Source: Ornithinimicrobium cerasi (lineage in GTDB: Bacteria; Actinomycetota; Actinomycetes; Actinomycetales; Dermatophilaceae). From it: a stretch of DNA of 64,000 nucleotides. A model generated the notes under the pieces. The model was not told where the DNA came from and searched no databases. It was given only the letters and a program-made list of their open reading frames with translations. Shown here piece by piece: positions 8,051 through 15,573 of the stretch. Location of the stretch: positions 62,001-126,000 of the forward strand of contig NZ_QZMN01000007.1 in the NCBI RefSeq assembly GCF_003702705.1. The letters run 5' to 3'. Numbering within the stretch: position 1 is the first letter of the stretch; every line of letters begins with the position of its first letter. Position numbers and translations under genes: made by a program.

Positions 8051-8461
8051 ATGGCAACCACGATCACCAGCCCCATCAAGAAGTTCACCGGCCGGACCCA
8101 CTTCGGCCCGTTCGCGCTCGACTTCAAGGACGGCACCGCGCAGGTGCCCGAGGGAGAGAGCCTGCCTGCGGGCGCGCGCGCCTACCTCGAGCGCACCGGC
8201 TACACCGTGGCCGAGGAGGACGAGGGTCCGTTCGACCCGTCCAAGCACAACCAGGACCAGGTCATCGAGCACCTGGAGCGTGAGGACGTCGACGACGAGG
8301 AACGCGCCCGCGTGCTCGCCGCCGAAGCCGAGCGTGAGAACGGTCCCCGGCAGAAGGTGGCCAAGTGGGTCGAGACCCGCGAGGCTGTCGCCAGGGAGGC
8401 CGCGGAGCGCGAGGCCGCCAAGAAGGCCGCACGGGAGCAGGGCGGAGGTGACGCAGCGTGA
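8051..8461 (+). CDS. Head-region protein, paralogue of the 10504 gene
   Basis: This 136-residue protein has a small N-terminal beta domain (PFALDFKDGTAQVPEG, then ARAYLERTGYTV) and a long, highly charged helical C-terminus (about residues 70-136, EREDVDDEERARVLAAEAER and onward). The same architecture and spaced identities occur in the protein from 10504: LDF-DG-A, P-G, R-x5-GY-V, E-V/I-x2-HL and ER-RV-AAEA. The ribosome site is TAGGAGGGCACACC. The function is unknown; similar proteins in actinophage head regions are usually left as hypothetical. Confidence 0.7.
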   Translation: MATTITSPIKKFTGRTHFGPFALDFKDGTAQVPEGESLPAGARAYLERTGYTVAEEDEGPFDPSKHNQDQVIEHLEREDVDDEERARVLAAEAERENGPRQKVAKWVETREAVAREAAEREAAKKAAREQGGGDAA

Positions 8462-8748
8462 GCGTCATGGACCCCCGCGACGTCACCGACACCCAGGTCG
8501 GCACCAAGCTGCGTGACGCCGCGGTCGACCCCAGCGCCGGCGACTTCCTCGCCCCCACCAACGCGGGGGAGGTCGGTGAGCTGGGCAACCCGCACGGCCC
8601 GTCCGTGGTCTCCCCCGAGATCCACGGCTCCGAGGGCGTGCGCCCGATCCGTCCGGGCGACGTCTCCGGCGTCGCCGCCACCCAGGACGCGGCCGAGCAC
8701 GAGCACCTGGCCACCTGGCAGCCCGAGACCGTCCCGCCGGAGGTCTGA
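8458..8748 (+). CDS. Hypothetical phage protein (96 aa)
   Basis: This 96-residue, Asp/Glu/Pro-rich protein begins at GTG 8458 in a GTGA overlap with the preceding gene, so the two are translationally coupled. It contains no recognisable domain and appears largely disordered (DPRDVTDTQVGTKLRDAAVD, then NPHGPSVVSPEIHG). It is followed by a strong hairpin, so it closes the capsid transcript block. Confidence 0.6.
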   Translation: MSVMDPRDVTDTQVGTKLRDAAVDPSAGDFLAPTNAGEVGELGNPHGPSVVSPEIHGSEGVRPIRPGDVSGVAATQDAAEHEHLATWQPETVPPEV

Positions 8749-8755
8749 CCCAAGC

Positions 8756-8798
8756 CCACCCCGCCCGACCCGGCTGTGCTGCTGGCCGGGCGGGGTGG
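8756..8798 (+). terminator. Strong hairpin closing the capsid block
   Basis: A perfect 12-bp stem (8756-8767 with 8787-8798) lies 8 bases after the previous stop. No T-run follows. The 169 bases from 8799 to the connector gene at 8968 contain no gene I can support; a promoter or other regulatory function is possible, but no clear hexamers are visible. Confidence 0.72.
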
Positions 8799-8967
8799 CA
8801 CCCCAAGAACCCGTGGGGCCGGGGCGTCAACGCGCGCCGGGCACGGAACCTGCACCCCCGATCCACGCACGAAGGTCCGTCGGGACGGTCTCACGCCCGG
8901 TCCTTTCGCCGTCTGTCATCGACCCTCCTGCGCCCCGCCCCACGAACCCCCTCTGGAGGTGTGACCG

Positions 8968-9399
8968 GTGCCCCTGACCTACGCCACCGAGGCCGACGTC
9001 GAAGCACAGACCCCCACCGACGAGGACGTCCCGGCCAACGTCGCCCGGCGCCTGGTCGTCGCGTCCCGCTGGGTCCGCCACGCCACCCGCACCGCCGTCT
9101 ACGACACCGACCCCACCGGCCTGCCCACCGACGAGACCCTCCTCGAGGCCTTGCGGGACGCGACCGTGGAACAGGTGCTGTGCTGGCACCGCACCGGCAT
9201 CGACCCTGACGAGGGGTCCACCGGTGCCGCGTCCGGCGTCGTCGCGTCGAAGAGCCTGCGGTCGGCCACGATCCAGTACGCCGTCTACGCGGAGTCCGCC
9301 AAGGACCGCGCCCGGGTGGCCACCACCCTGTGCGCGGAGGCACGGCTGGTCCTGGCGGACGCGGGCCTGCTCGGCGGGCCCGTCACGGTCTACGGGTGA
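8968..9399 (+). CDS. Head-tail connector (adaptor) protein
   Basis: This 143-residue all-helical protein occupies the position of HK97 gp6/SPP1 gp15-type adaptors, which attach beneath the portal. The pattern LTYATEADVEAQ at the N-terminus, followed by helices (NVARRLVVASRWVRHATRT, EALRDATVEQVLCWHRTG) and a basic SLRSATIQYA segment, is typical. The GTG start at 8968 follows GGAGGTGTGACCG. The next gene starts in its stop codon (GTGA). Confidence 0.78.
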   Translation: MPLTYATEADVEAQTPTDEDVPANVARRLVVASRWVRHATRTAVYDTDPTGLPTDETLLEALRDATVEQVLCWHRTGIDPDEGSTGAASGVVASKSLRSATIQYAVYAESAKDRARVATTLCAEARLVLADAGLLGGPVTVYG

Positions 9400-9635
9400 G
9401 CATGGACGACGACCAGGTCCGCGAGCGGGTCACCGACCTGCTCCGCGAGATGGAGTTCGAGGACGGCATGGTCGCCACCCGCTGGGTCCTCGCCTACGAG
9501 ACGGCGGGCATCACCGACAACGGGGAGAGCGGCGGCAACTGGGGATACATCGCCCAGGCACCCGTCCCCACCATCGTCGGGCTCTGCACGCTCACCGCCA
9601 CCCACGCCCCATCCCACTCCGACGACGAGGACTGA
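9396..9635 (+). CDS. Hypothetical connector-region protein (79 aa)
   Basis: This 79-residue protein starts at GTG 9396 within the previous stop; ATG 9402 is also possible. It reads MSMDDDQVRERVTDLLREME at the N-terminus, then a beta-rich half with DNGESGGNWGYIAQAPVPT. The same GTGAGCATGGACGA start arrangement recurs at 9789, which supports GTG initiation. Position between adaptor and closure proteins suggests a small neck component, but no family is recognised. Confidence 0.6.
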   Translation: MSMDDDQVRERVTDLLREMEFEDGMVATRWVLAYETAGITDNGESGGNWGYIAQAPVPTIVGLCTLTATHAPSHSDDED

Positions 9636-9639
9636 CCCC

Positions 9640-9792
9640 ATGCACACCTGCACCGCCTGCGACACCCTGACCCGCACCGAGCGGCTCTGGCACGGCCTCT
9701 ACCTCCGCTGGTACGACGCCGACCGGGCGGGCCGCAAGGTCCGTGCCGCTGTCTACGGCTGGCTCGCGGACGCCGTCATCGCCAGGTCGTGA
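9640..9792 (+). CDS. Small Cys-pair protein (50 aa)
   Basis: ATG at 9640 opens 50 codons whose TGA overlaps the GTG of the head-closure gene. The N-terminus holds CTACDT, a zinc-ribbon-like half, and the rest is an amphipathic basic helix (LYLRWYDADRAGRKVRAAVY). It fills an otherwise empty gap in a fully packed operon and shares the start-stop overlap style of its neighbours. No function is assigned. Confidence 0.5.
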   Translation: MHTCTACDTLTRTERLWHGLYLRWYDADRAGRKVRAAVYGWLADAVIARS

Positions 9793-10136
9793 GCATGGAC
9801 GAGTTGGCCGACTTCCTCGCCCACACGATCACCGTCGAGCCCCTGCTGGGCACCGGCTCCTACGGCAAGGTCTACGGCGACCCGCTCACGCTCTCCCCCG
9901 AGGACGGCACTGGCGTCATGGTCGACGAGACCACCCGCCTCGTCCGCACCGCCACCGGGTCCGAAGCCACCTCCACCACCACCATCGTCGCCCGGGTCGC
10001 CCAGGCACCCTCCCTGGTCGTCGGCACCCGCGTCACCCTCCCCACCGGCGACACCACCACCGTCCTGTCGTCCTCCGTGCAGACCATGCCCGGCCTCGAC
10101 GGGATGCCCGAGCACGTCGAAGCAGCCTGCGAATAG
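9789..10136 (+). CDS. Head closure (stopper) protein
   Basis: This 115-residue beta-rich protein sits where SPP1 gp16-like closure proteins are encoded. It begins MSMDELADFLAHTITVEPLLG and continues with alternating strands such as TTTIVARVAQAPSLVVGTRV, consistent with the small beta-barrel that plugs the connector. The start overlaps the preceding stop (GTGA). Confidence 0.7.
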   Translation: MSMDELADFLAHTITVEPLLGTGSYGKVYGDPLTLSPEDGTGVMVDETTRLVRTATGSEATSTTTIVARVAQAPSLVVGTRVTLPTGDTTTVLSSSVQTMPGLDGMPEHVEAACE

Positions 10137-10151
10137 GTCGCGAATAGGAAT

Positions 10152-10499
10152 ATGGGCACTTTTAAGCGCATCCGCGCAGCCACCGGCGACCCCCGCCAAG
10201 CGGTCCGCGAGGGCGGAGAACGCGGCATCGTCCTGGCCACCGAGCACATCGCCGGCGTCGCCACCCAGAAAGCCCCCATCGAGGAAGGCATCCTGCGCGG
10301 CACCGGCGCCGCGTCCCAGGACGGCCTCGTCGGCGCCGTCTCCTTCGACACCCCCTACGCGGCACGCCAGCACGAGGAGCTCGACTGGAACCACCCGCGC
10401 GGGGGCGAGGCCAAGTACCTCGAGAACGCCATGAACCAGGAGGCGGGCACCGCGCGCGCCCTCATCGCCCAGGCCATCCGCGACCGAATGGAGCAGTAA
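10152..10499 (+). CDS. Tail completion protein, HK97 gp10-like
   Basis: This 115-residue protein shows the gp10-family signature: APIEEGILRGTGAASQ (alternating strand and turn) and DTPYAARQHEELDWNHPRGG followed by AKYLENAM, the conserved YA-x2-H-E ... K-x-L motif. It is thought to help join tail to head. The ribosome site is weak (GAATAGGAATATG), and the preceding 16 bases contain a near-perfect direct repeat of GCGAATAGG. Confidence 0.8.
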   Translation: MGTFKRIRAATGDPRQAVREGGERGIVLATEHIAGVATQKAPIEEGILRGTGAASQDGLVGAVSFDTPYAARQHEELDWNHPRGGEAKYLENAMNQEAGTARALIAQAIRDRMEQ

Positions 10500-10503
10500 C
10501 CCC

Positions 10504-10824
10504 ATGCGCGTCCACCACCCCACCCCCGGCTACACCGGCCCCGCGTCCCTGCACGGGATCCGCCTCGACTTCGTCGACGGCGTCGCCACCTCCCCCGACG
10601 GCATCGGCGTCACCCCCTTCCGCCGCAACGGCTACCGGGTCGAGCCCGACTACGACCCCGGCGCGCACACCGTCGAGGAGGTCCTCGACCACCTGGGACG
10701 CGCGTCCGCGACCGAGCGGGGGCGGGTGCAGGCGGCCGAGGCCGCGGGCAAGGACCGCAAGGGCATCGCCGCGTTCACCCCCACCACCGCCGACCAGGAC
10801 GAGCCCGGTGGCGACGACGACTGA
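10504..10824 (+). CDS. Connector-region protein, paralogue of the 8051 gene
   Basis: This 106-residue protein has a short beta domain (IRLDFVDGVATSPDGIG, then FRRNGYRVEPDYD) and a charged helix (VEEVLDHLGRASATERGRVQ). The order and spacing of conserved positions match the 136-residue protein at 8051. A duplicated small gene on both sides of the connector cassette suggests a shared interaction partner, but the role is unknown. Its last 17 bases overlap the tail terminator gene. Confidence 0.65.
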   Translation: MRVHHPTPGYTGPASLHGIRLDFVDGVATSPDGIGVTPFRRNGYRVEPDYDPGAHTVEEVLDHLGRASATERGRVQAAEAAGKDRKGIAAFTPTTADQDEPGGDDD

Positions 10825-11299
10825 CCTGCTCGTCGGGTTCGCCACCCTCCTGCACGACGCCGGCGTCGGGCACTGGGCACCCACCGGCGTCTTCCCCCCC
10901 GGCGCCACCGCCATCACCACCAAGGTCATGCCGCACGCACCCGCCCGCGCCATCGTCCTCACCGCCTACACCGTCTCCGACACCCCCGAGGGCCACTCCG
11001 TGCAGGGCCTGCAGGTCCGCACGCGCGCCGACGGCCTGCCCACCGACGTCGACGACCTCGACGACGCCATCTACCAGGTGCTGCACTCCGCCCAGTCCCT
11101 CACCCTGCCCGGGCTCGGCGACTCCCCACCGATGGGCGAGGGCACGCCCCTGGGCGAGGGCACCACCCTGGCCGCCGTGAAGGTCAAGAAGATCTGGCGC
11201 CAGTCGCACGCCTCCCTGGGCCGCGACGACAACGACCGGTGGCTGGCCACGGCCAACTACTACCTGTTGATTGACAAGCCCACCCCCCACACCCGCTGA
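10808..11299 (+). CDS. Tail terminator protein (probable)
   Basis: This 163-residue protein starts at GTG 10808 inside the previous gene. It sits directly before the tail tube gene, where tail terminator proteins (lambda gpU/minor capsid 3 family) are encoded. The pattern LLVGFATLLHDAGVGHWAP, a central IVLTAYTVSD strand, QGLQVRTRADGLPTDVDDLD and a C-terminal RWLATANYYLLID strand matches that family. The terminator caps the finished tail and binds the head connector. Confidence 0.72.
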   Translation: MATTTDLLVGFATLLHDAGVGHWAPTGVFPPGATAITTKVMPHAPARAIVLTAYTVSDTPEGHSVQGLQVRTRADGLPTDVDDLDDAIYQVLHSAQSLTLPGLGDSPPMGEGTPLGEGTTLAAVKVKKIWRQSHASLGRDDNDRWLATANYYLLIDKPTPHTR

Positions 11300-11314
11300 G
11301 CGGGCCCACCATCC

Positions 11315-11338
11315 CCGGACAGGAAGCCTCCTGGCCGG
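11315..11338 (+). terminator. Hairpin before the tail tube gene
   Basis: Arms CCGG (11315-11318) and CAGGA (11320-11324) pair with TCCTG (11329-11333) and CCGG (11335-11338), with one mismatch and a four-base loop. No T-run follows. It may be a weak terminator or a 5' stabilising hairpin for the abundant tail tube mRNA. Confidence 0.4.
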
Positions 11339-11366
11339 TCGTCTCCACGTCCACCAGGAGGACACC

Positions 11367-11822
11367 ATGAGCATCACCGCCACCGAGGCTGTCTTCAACA
11401 GCTCCTACCGCCTCGACGTCTCCGACGACGACGGGACCACGTGGACCCCGATCGCCGGCCTCAACTCCTTCTCCCCCACCACGGCCACCACCACCGCCGA
11501 CAACTCCGACTTCAACTCCGGCCAGTACGGCTCCGACGTGCCCACGCAGAAGAAGGTCGCCGTCACCGCGACCGTCATCCGCCGCCACGACGGCACCGCC
11601 TACGACGCCGGGCAGGAGCTCGTGCGGGTCTCCGCCGAGGACGGGTCGCTGCTGCGCTACCGGTGGTACGACTCCGGCTTCGTCGGCGGCGAGTCCAAGG
11701 AGGCCGACGCCTACGCGCAGTGGGCCCCCCAGGGCGGCAACCAGACCACCCTGCAGAACATCAACATCACCCTCAACGTGCAGGGCAAGCCGGAGAGCGT
11801 GGCGCACCCCGACGCCCCGTGA
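11367..11822 (+). CDS. Major tail tube protein
   Basis: This 151-residue beta-rich protein is preceded by a strong CAGGAGGACACC site at ATG 11367. Sequence features (SITATEAVFNSSYRLDVSDD, then FNSGQYGSDVPTQKKVAVTA and a final ITLNVQGKPESVA strand) fit the TP901-1-like/actinophage tube family, and it stands between terminator and chaperone genes as expected. It polymerises around the tape measure to form the tail. Confidence 0.85.
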   Translation: MSITATEAVFNSSYRLDVSDDDGTTWTPIAGLNSFSPTTATTTADNSDFNSGQYGSDVPTQKKVAVTATVIRRHDGTAYDAGQELVRVSAEDGSLLRYRWYDSGFVGGESKEADAYAQWAPQGGNQTTLQNINITLNVQGKPESVAHPDAP

Positions 11823-11860
11823 CCGAGCCCACCCCCTGACCTGAGAGAAGGACCCCTGCA

Positions 11861-12307
11861 GTGAGCGACACCTTCGACCTGCCGGTGGCGGGGCGCACCT
11901 ACACCATCGCCTCGCCACCGGCCCGGGTCGGCCTCGCGCAGGCCGCGGCGTTCACCATCGCCGCGGCCAAGCGCAAGGGCACCCCCCCACCCCCCTACGC
12001 CGTGGACCGCTACACCGCCCGCTACGGCACCGGTCAGCACGAGATGGACCAGGACGCCCTCGGCGACGCCTGGGAGGCCATGCAGGACGACCTGACCCTG
12101 CCCGACCTGAAGCGGGCCGCGGCGGCCGCGCACATCTGGATCGTCACCGGCTCCGAACGTGCCGCCCTCGCCGTCCTCGGCCTCGACCTCGAGGAGGGCG
12201 GGTCGGGCCCAAAAGCCTCGACGACTACGGACGAGGCACCTACGACCCCGCCACCGGCCTCTACCAGTGGTACGACATCCCCCCGTCCCGCGTCGACTCC
12301 GAGGTAG
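11861..12307 (+). CDS. Tail assembly chaperone G (zero-frame product)
   Basis: This 148-residue protein begins at GTG 11861 after GAGAGAAGGACCCCTGCA. The first about 100 residues form a helical chaperone domain (SDTFDLPVAGRTYTIASPPA, then LKRAAAAAHIWIVTGSERAA). After the slip site at residues 116-118 (G-P-K) the zero-frame tail is a low-complexity Thr/Pro/Ser stretch of 30 residues, the usual fate of the short product. It sits between the tail tube and tape measure genes and keeps tape measure and tube subunits assembly-ready. Confidence 0.85.
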   Translation: MSDTFDLPVAGRTYTIASPPARVGLAQAAAFTIAAAKRKGTPPPPYAVDRYTARYGTGQHEMDQDALGDAWEAMQDDLTLPDLKRAAAAAHIWIVTGSERAALAVLGLDLEEGGSGPKASTTTDEAPTTPPPASTSGTTSPRPASTPR

Positions 12308-12516
12308 CACGCCTCTCCGGTGAGGGCCCACCCCCCGCCACGTGGGGCACCCTGTTCGACCTGTTCGAGCTCATCGAGGCCGACCTGCACCAGCTGTACG
12401 GGATCGACCTCGACGGCCTGCCCGACCGCACCTGGCGGTGGTTGCGGGCCCGCATCCGCGGCCTGCTCACCGACCCCTCCACCCGCACCTGGCGGGCGAC
12501 CAACCGGAAGAGGTGA
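11861..12516 (+). CDS. Tail assembly chaperone GT (-1 frameshift product)
   Basis: Reading through the slippery heptamer C CCA AAA (12208-12214), correctly phased as X-XXY-YYZ in the gpG frame, moves ribosomes to the -1 frame. That frame stays open from 12214 to TGA 12514-12516, adding 100 residues (SLDDYGRGTYDPATGLYQWY at the start, WGTLFDLFELIEADLHQLYG and TWRWLRARIRGLL inside). The fused product is about 218 residues. Lambda gpG/gpGT and most siphoviruses use the same arrangement, and the -1 frame has no start codon or ribosome site of its own. A downstream stimulator structure is likely but not resolved by eye. Confidence 0.85.
12208..12214 (+). other. Programmed -1 ribosomal frameshift site
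   Basis: The heptamer CCCAAAA is positioned so that the zero frame reads C-CCA-AAA. Both tRNAs can re-pair after slipping back one base (CCC and AAA). It lies near the end of the gpG domain and opens the T extension, the expected place. Confidence 0.85.
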
Positions 12517-12519
12517 CCC

Positions 12520-15500
12520 GTGACCCTGGACCTCGGCACCCTCTCCGGCAAGGTCGAGCTCGACATCGCCGAGTTCGACCGCAAGTACGCCACCGTCGAC
12601 CAGGCGCTGGCCAAGCTCGAGGGCCGCCAGGTCAAGGACGTCCAGGTCGGCGCCGACACCGAGGCGGCCACCCGCGACCTGGGTGCGCTGGAGACGTTCC
12701 TGACCGGCACCCTGGACGGGATGCGCGCCGAGGTCGCCGTCCAGGGCGACACCGGCCAGGCCGACGCCGCGATCGGCGCGGTGGAGTCGATGCTGCGCCG
12801 CCTCGACGGCGACGCCGTCCAGGTCAAGGTCGACGCCGACGTCTCCCCCGCGGAGTCCGCCATCGACGGCCTCGGTGACGAGGGTGAGGCTGCCGGGGAC
12901 GAGGCCGGGCAGGGCATGTCCGCCGGCATCATGGCCGGGCTCGCCGCCATCCCCATCGCCGGTGGTGTCGCCATCCTCGGCGCCACCATCGCGCGCGGCC
13001 TCTTCGACGCCATCAGCGACGGCCTGCAGCAGGAGGCGGGCCGCGACCTCTTCTCCGCACGCACCGGCCTCGACGCCGCGACCGCAGCCAAGTTCGGACA
13101 GGCCGCCGGCAACGCCTACGGCTCCGCGTGGGGCGACTCCGTCGAGGCCAACCTCGACACCGCCCGCCAGGCGCTGCAGGGCGGCCTCATCGACGCCGAC
13201 GCCACCACCGCCGAGGTCGAGGAGATCATCTCCTCCCTCTCGGCCGTCTCCGACATCCTCGGCGAGGACATCCCCCGCCTGTCCCGCTCCGCCGGCGTCA
13301 TGCTCAAGACCGGCCTGGCCGACTCCGCCCAGGACGCCTTCGACATCCTCGTCGCCGGCACCCAGGCCGGCGCCAACGTCTCCGAGGACCTCCTCGACAC
13401 CTTCACCGAGTACCCGGCCGTGTTCGAACGGCTCGGCCTCGACGGCGAGACCGCCATGGGCCTCATCTCCCAGGCGATGCAGGCCGGCGCCCGCGACACC
13501 GACTACGCCGCGGACGCGCTCAAGGAGTTCCAGATCCGCGCCACGGACGGCTCCAAGCTGTCCGGTGAGGCGTTCGAGCTGCTCGGCCTCGACGCGGAGG
13601 AGATGACGGCCAAGATCGCCCGCGGGGGCGAGCACGCCTCCGGCGGCCTGGGCACCGTCCTGGACCGGCTCCGGGACATGGAGGACCCGGTCAAGCGCAA
13701 CGAGGCCGCGGTCGGCCTGTTCGGCACCAAGGCCGAGGACCTCGGCGACGCGCTCTACGCCATGGACACCGCCTCCGCGGTGTCCGAGCTGGAGGAGCTG
13801 GGCGACGTCGCCGGCCGCGCCGGCGAGGCCATGACCACCCTGTCCGACAACGCCGCCTCCCAGATGGAGTCGGCGCGCCGCTCGATCGAGCTGGCCGGCG
13901 AGGGCATCAAGGGTGCCCTCGCGTCCGCCTTCTCCGACGACATCGGCAACCTCGCCGACTTCGTCACCAAGAACCGGGCCGGGGTGCTGGAGTTCCTCGG
14001 CGACATCGCCAACGGGTTCTTCGACATGGGCGCCGCCGGCGTCGAGGTCGTCGCCGGCCTCATGACGTCCTTCGGCGACTTCGTCTCCACCGTCGGCCCG
14101 CAGATGGTCGGCATGGTCATCTCGATCATCGAGGCCATCGACGAGATCCCCGGCATCGACATCGACGACTCCGCCGTGGAGAACCTGCGCGGGATGCAGC
14201 AGGGGATGCACACCTTCGGCCTGGAGTCCGCGATCGCCGCCGACGCCCTGCGCGAGAACCTCATCACCAACGGCATCGACGTCCTGCAGGAACGCTTCAA
14301 CGAGGGCCTCGGGGTGGAGATCCTCAACGCCCAGGTCCACGACATGACCACCCGCCTCGTCTCCGACATCGGCGCCGTCGGCGAGGCCGTCGAGGGACTG
14401 GCCGGCATCGGCATGGACGGCCTCTTCGACACCGCCACCACCTCCGGCGCCATGCTCGACGAGCAGCTGCGCGCCGCCATCGCCTCCCTCGGCGACGTGC
14501 AGGGCGCCGCCCAGGCCGCCGGCGAGGGACAGGAGTCCCTCGCGCAGCGCTTCACCGACGGCCGCGACGCCATCGTCGCCCAGCTGGAGGCCATGGGCTA
14601 CTCCCGCGAGGAGGCGCTCGCCCTGGCCGAGGCCTACGGCGCGGTCCCCACCATGATCGAGACGTCGGTGGCGCTGGAGACGGCACCGGCCCGCATGGAC
14701 CTCAACGACCTCGTCGTCGAGGTCGACGCAGCGTCCGGCACCGTCACCATCAACGGGGACAAGGTGCCCGCGTCCTCCACCCTGGGCGACCTCATCGGCA
14801 ACGTCAACGCCTCCGACGGCACGGTCACCATCAACGGCAACAAGGTCCCGGCTGACATGACGCTGGAGCAGCTGCTCGGCGTCATCGGCGGTTCGGCCGA
14901 GACCGTCACCATCAACGGCAACGACTACCCGGCCGAGTCCGTCCTGGGCGGTCTGGTGAACCAGATCAACAACTCCTCCGGCACCGTCAGCGTCTACGCC
15001 GACACCTCCGGCGCGTCCTACAACCTCAACCGTTGGATCCAGGACAACTCCGGGCGCACCGTCACCGTCTACCAGGCGCTGCGCTACCAGGACGTGGCCG
15101 TGGCCACCGGTGGCGACGTGGACGTCCTGGCGGCCGGGGCGATGCAGACCCGCTTCGCTGGTGGCGGGTCCGTCGTCGGCCCGGGCACGGGCACGTCCGA
15201 CGACGTGCCCGCCTCTCACCCGTCCGGTATCCAGTTCCAGCTCTCCAACGGTGAGCACGTCCTCACCGCCGACGACGTCCTGGACGTGGGCGGGCAGGCC
15301 GAGGTGTTCGCGCTGCGCTCCCTCATCCAGTCCGGCGCGGTCCGCGACTGGATGGGCGGCACTGGTGCGGTCCGCATGGCCGACGGTGGGCCGGTCGGGC
15401 CCGCCCAGGCACCCACCGGGACCGCCGTGGCGACCCTTCCCGAGCGGATCGAGCTGCACTCCACCATCCAGGTCGACTCCCGCGAGATCGGCCGCGCAGC

Positions 15501-15573
15501 AGCACTCGGCACCGCGCTCCTGGGTGGTCGCATCACCACGTCGGACAGGACGAGGATCGGGAGGCGCGGATGA
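12520..15573 (+). CDS. Tape measure protein
   Basis: This 1,017-residue protein sets tail length and is ejected with the DNA. It begins at GTG 12520, four bases after the GT stop. Residues 1-115 are helical with repeated ADTEAATRDLGALE-like segments, then a hydrophobic segment (about 140-175, GIMAGLAAIPIAGGVAILGA), long helical stretches, and a TMP central domain. Residues 740-830 contain four copies of an exact 27-residue unit (GTVTINGxxVPA-type). The C-terminus (about 870-940, FAGGGSVVGPGTGTSDDVPA, SNGEHVLTADDVLDVGG) is the processing and ejection tail common to these proteins. No peptidase or muramidase motif is evident. Confidence 0.92.
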   Translation: MTLDLGTLSGKVELDIAEFDRKYATVDQALAKLEGRQVKDVQVGADTEAATRDLGALETFLTGTLDGMRAEVAVQGDTGQADAAIGAVESMLRRLDGDAVQVKVDADVSPAESAIDGLGDEGEAAGDEAGQGMSAGIMAGLAAIPIAGGVAILGATIARGLFDAISDGLQQEAGRDLFSARTGLDAATAAKFGQAAGNAYGSAWGDSVEANLDTARQALQGGLIDADATTAEVEEIISSLSAVSDILGEDIPRLSRSAGVMLKTGLADSAQDAFDILVAGTQAGANVSEDLLDTFTEYPAVFERLGLDGETAMGLISQAMQAGARDTDYAADALKEFQIRATDGSKLSGEAFELLGLDAEEMTAKIARGGEHASGGLGTVLDRLRDMEDPVKRNEAAVGLFGTKAEDLGDALYAMDTASAVSELEELGDVAGRAGEAMTTLSDNAASQMESARRSIELAGEGIKGALASAFSDDIGNLADFVTKNRAGVLEFLGDIANGFFDMGAAGVEVVAGLMTSFGDFVSTVGPQMVGMVISIIEAIDEIPGIDIDDSAVENLRGMQQGMHTFGLESAIAADALRENLITNGIDVLQERFNEGLGVEILNAQVHDMTTRLVSDIGAVGEAVEGLAGIGMDGLFDTATTSGAMLDEQLRAAIASLGDVQGAAQAAGEGQESLAQRFTDGRDAIVAQLEAMGYSREEALALAEAYGAVPTMIETSVALETAPARMDLNDLVVEVDAASGTVTINGDKVPASSTLGDLIGNVNASDGTVTINGNKVPADMTLEQLLGVIGGSAETVTINGNDYPAESVLGGLVNQINNSSGTVSVYADTSGASYNLNRWIQDNSGRTVTVYQALRYQDVAVATGGDVDVLAAGAMQTRFAGGGSVVGPGTGTSDDVPASHPSGIQFQLSNGEHVLTADDVLDVGGQAEVFALRSLIQSGAVRDWMGGTGAVRMADGGPVGPAQAPTGTAVATLPERIELHSTIQVDSREIGRAAALGTALLGGRITTSDRTRIGRRG
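14737..15006 (+). repeat. 81-bp (27-codon) repeats inside the tape measure gene
   Basis: Units start at 14737, 14818, 14899 and 14980, exactly 81 bases apart. Each unit encodes a strand of the type [GE]TVTINGNxxPA (last copy TVSVYAD) followed by a short helix (TLGDLIGNVNASD and variants). The preceding sequence DLNDLVVEVDAAS looks like a degenerate helix of an earlier unit. Confidence 0.85.

Noticed and set aside
8799-8967. Possible promoter pair in the 169-base connector gap
   Set aside because: No TTGACA-like and TANNNT-like hexamers at acceptable spacing; only the hairpin before it can be supported.
10120-10152. Tandem GCGAATAGG repeat as readthrough or frameshift signal
   Set aside because: It lies at a stop codon but gives no in-frame extension into the next gene, and no slippery sequence or pseudoknot is visible.
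12034-15459. Very long open reading frame antisense to the tape measure gene (over 1,000 codons)
   Set aside because: It is a GC-skew shadow: Gly/Val/Asp-rich low-complexity product with no domains, while the forward frame has a complete tape measure and ribosome-linked neighbours. Similar long antisense frames over the leuS, PPDK and polysaccharide genes were rejected for the same reason.
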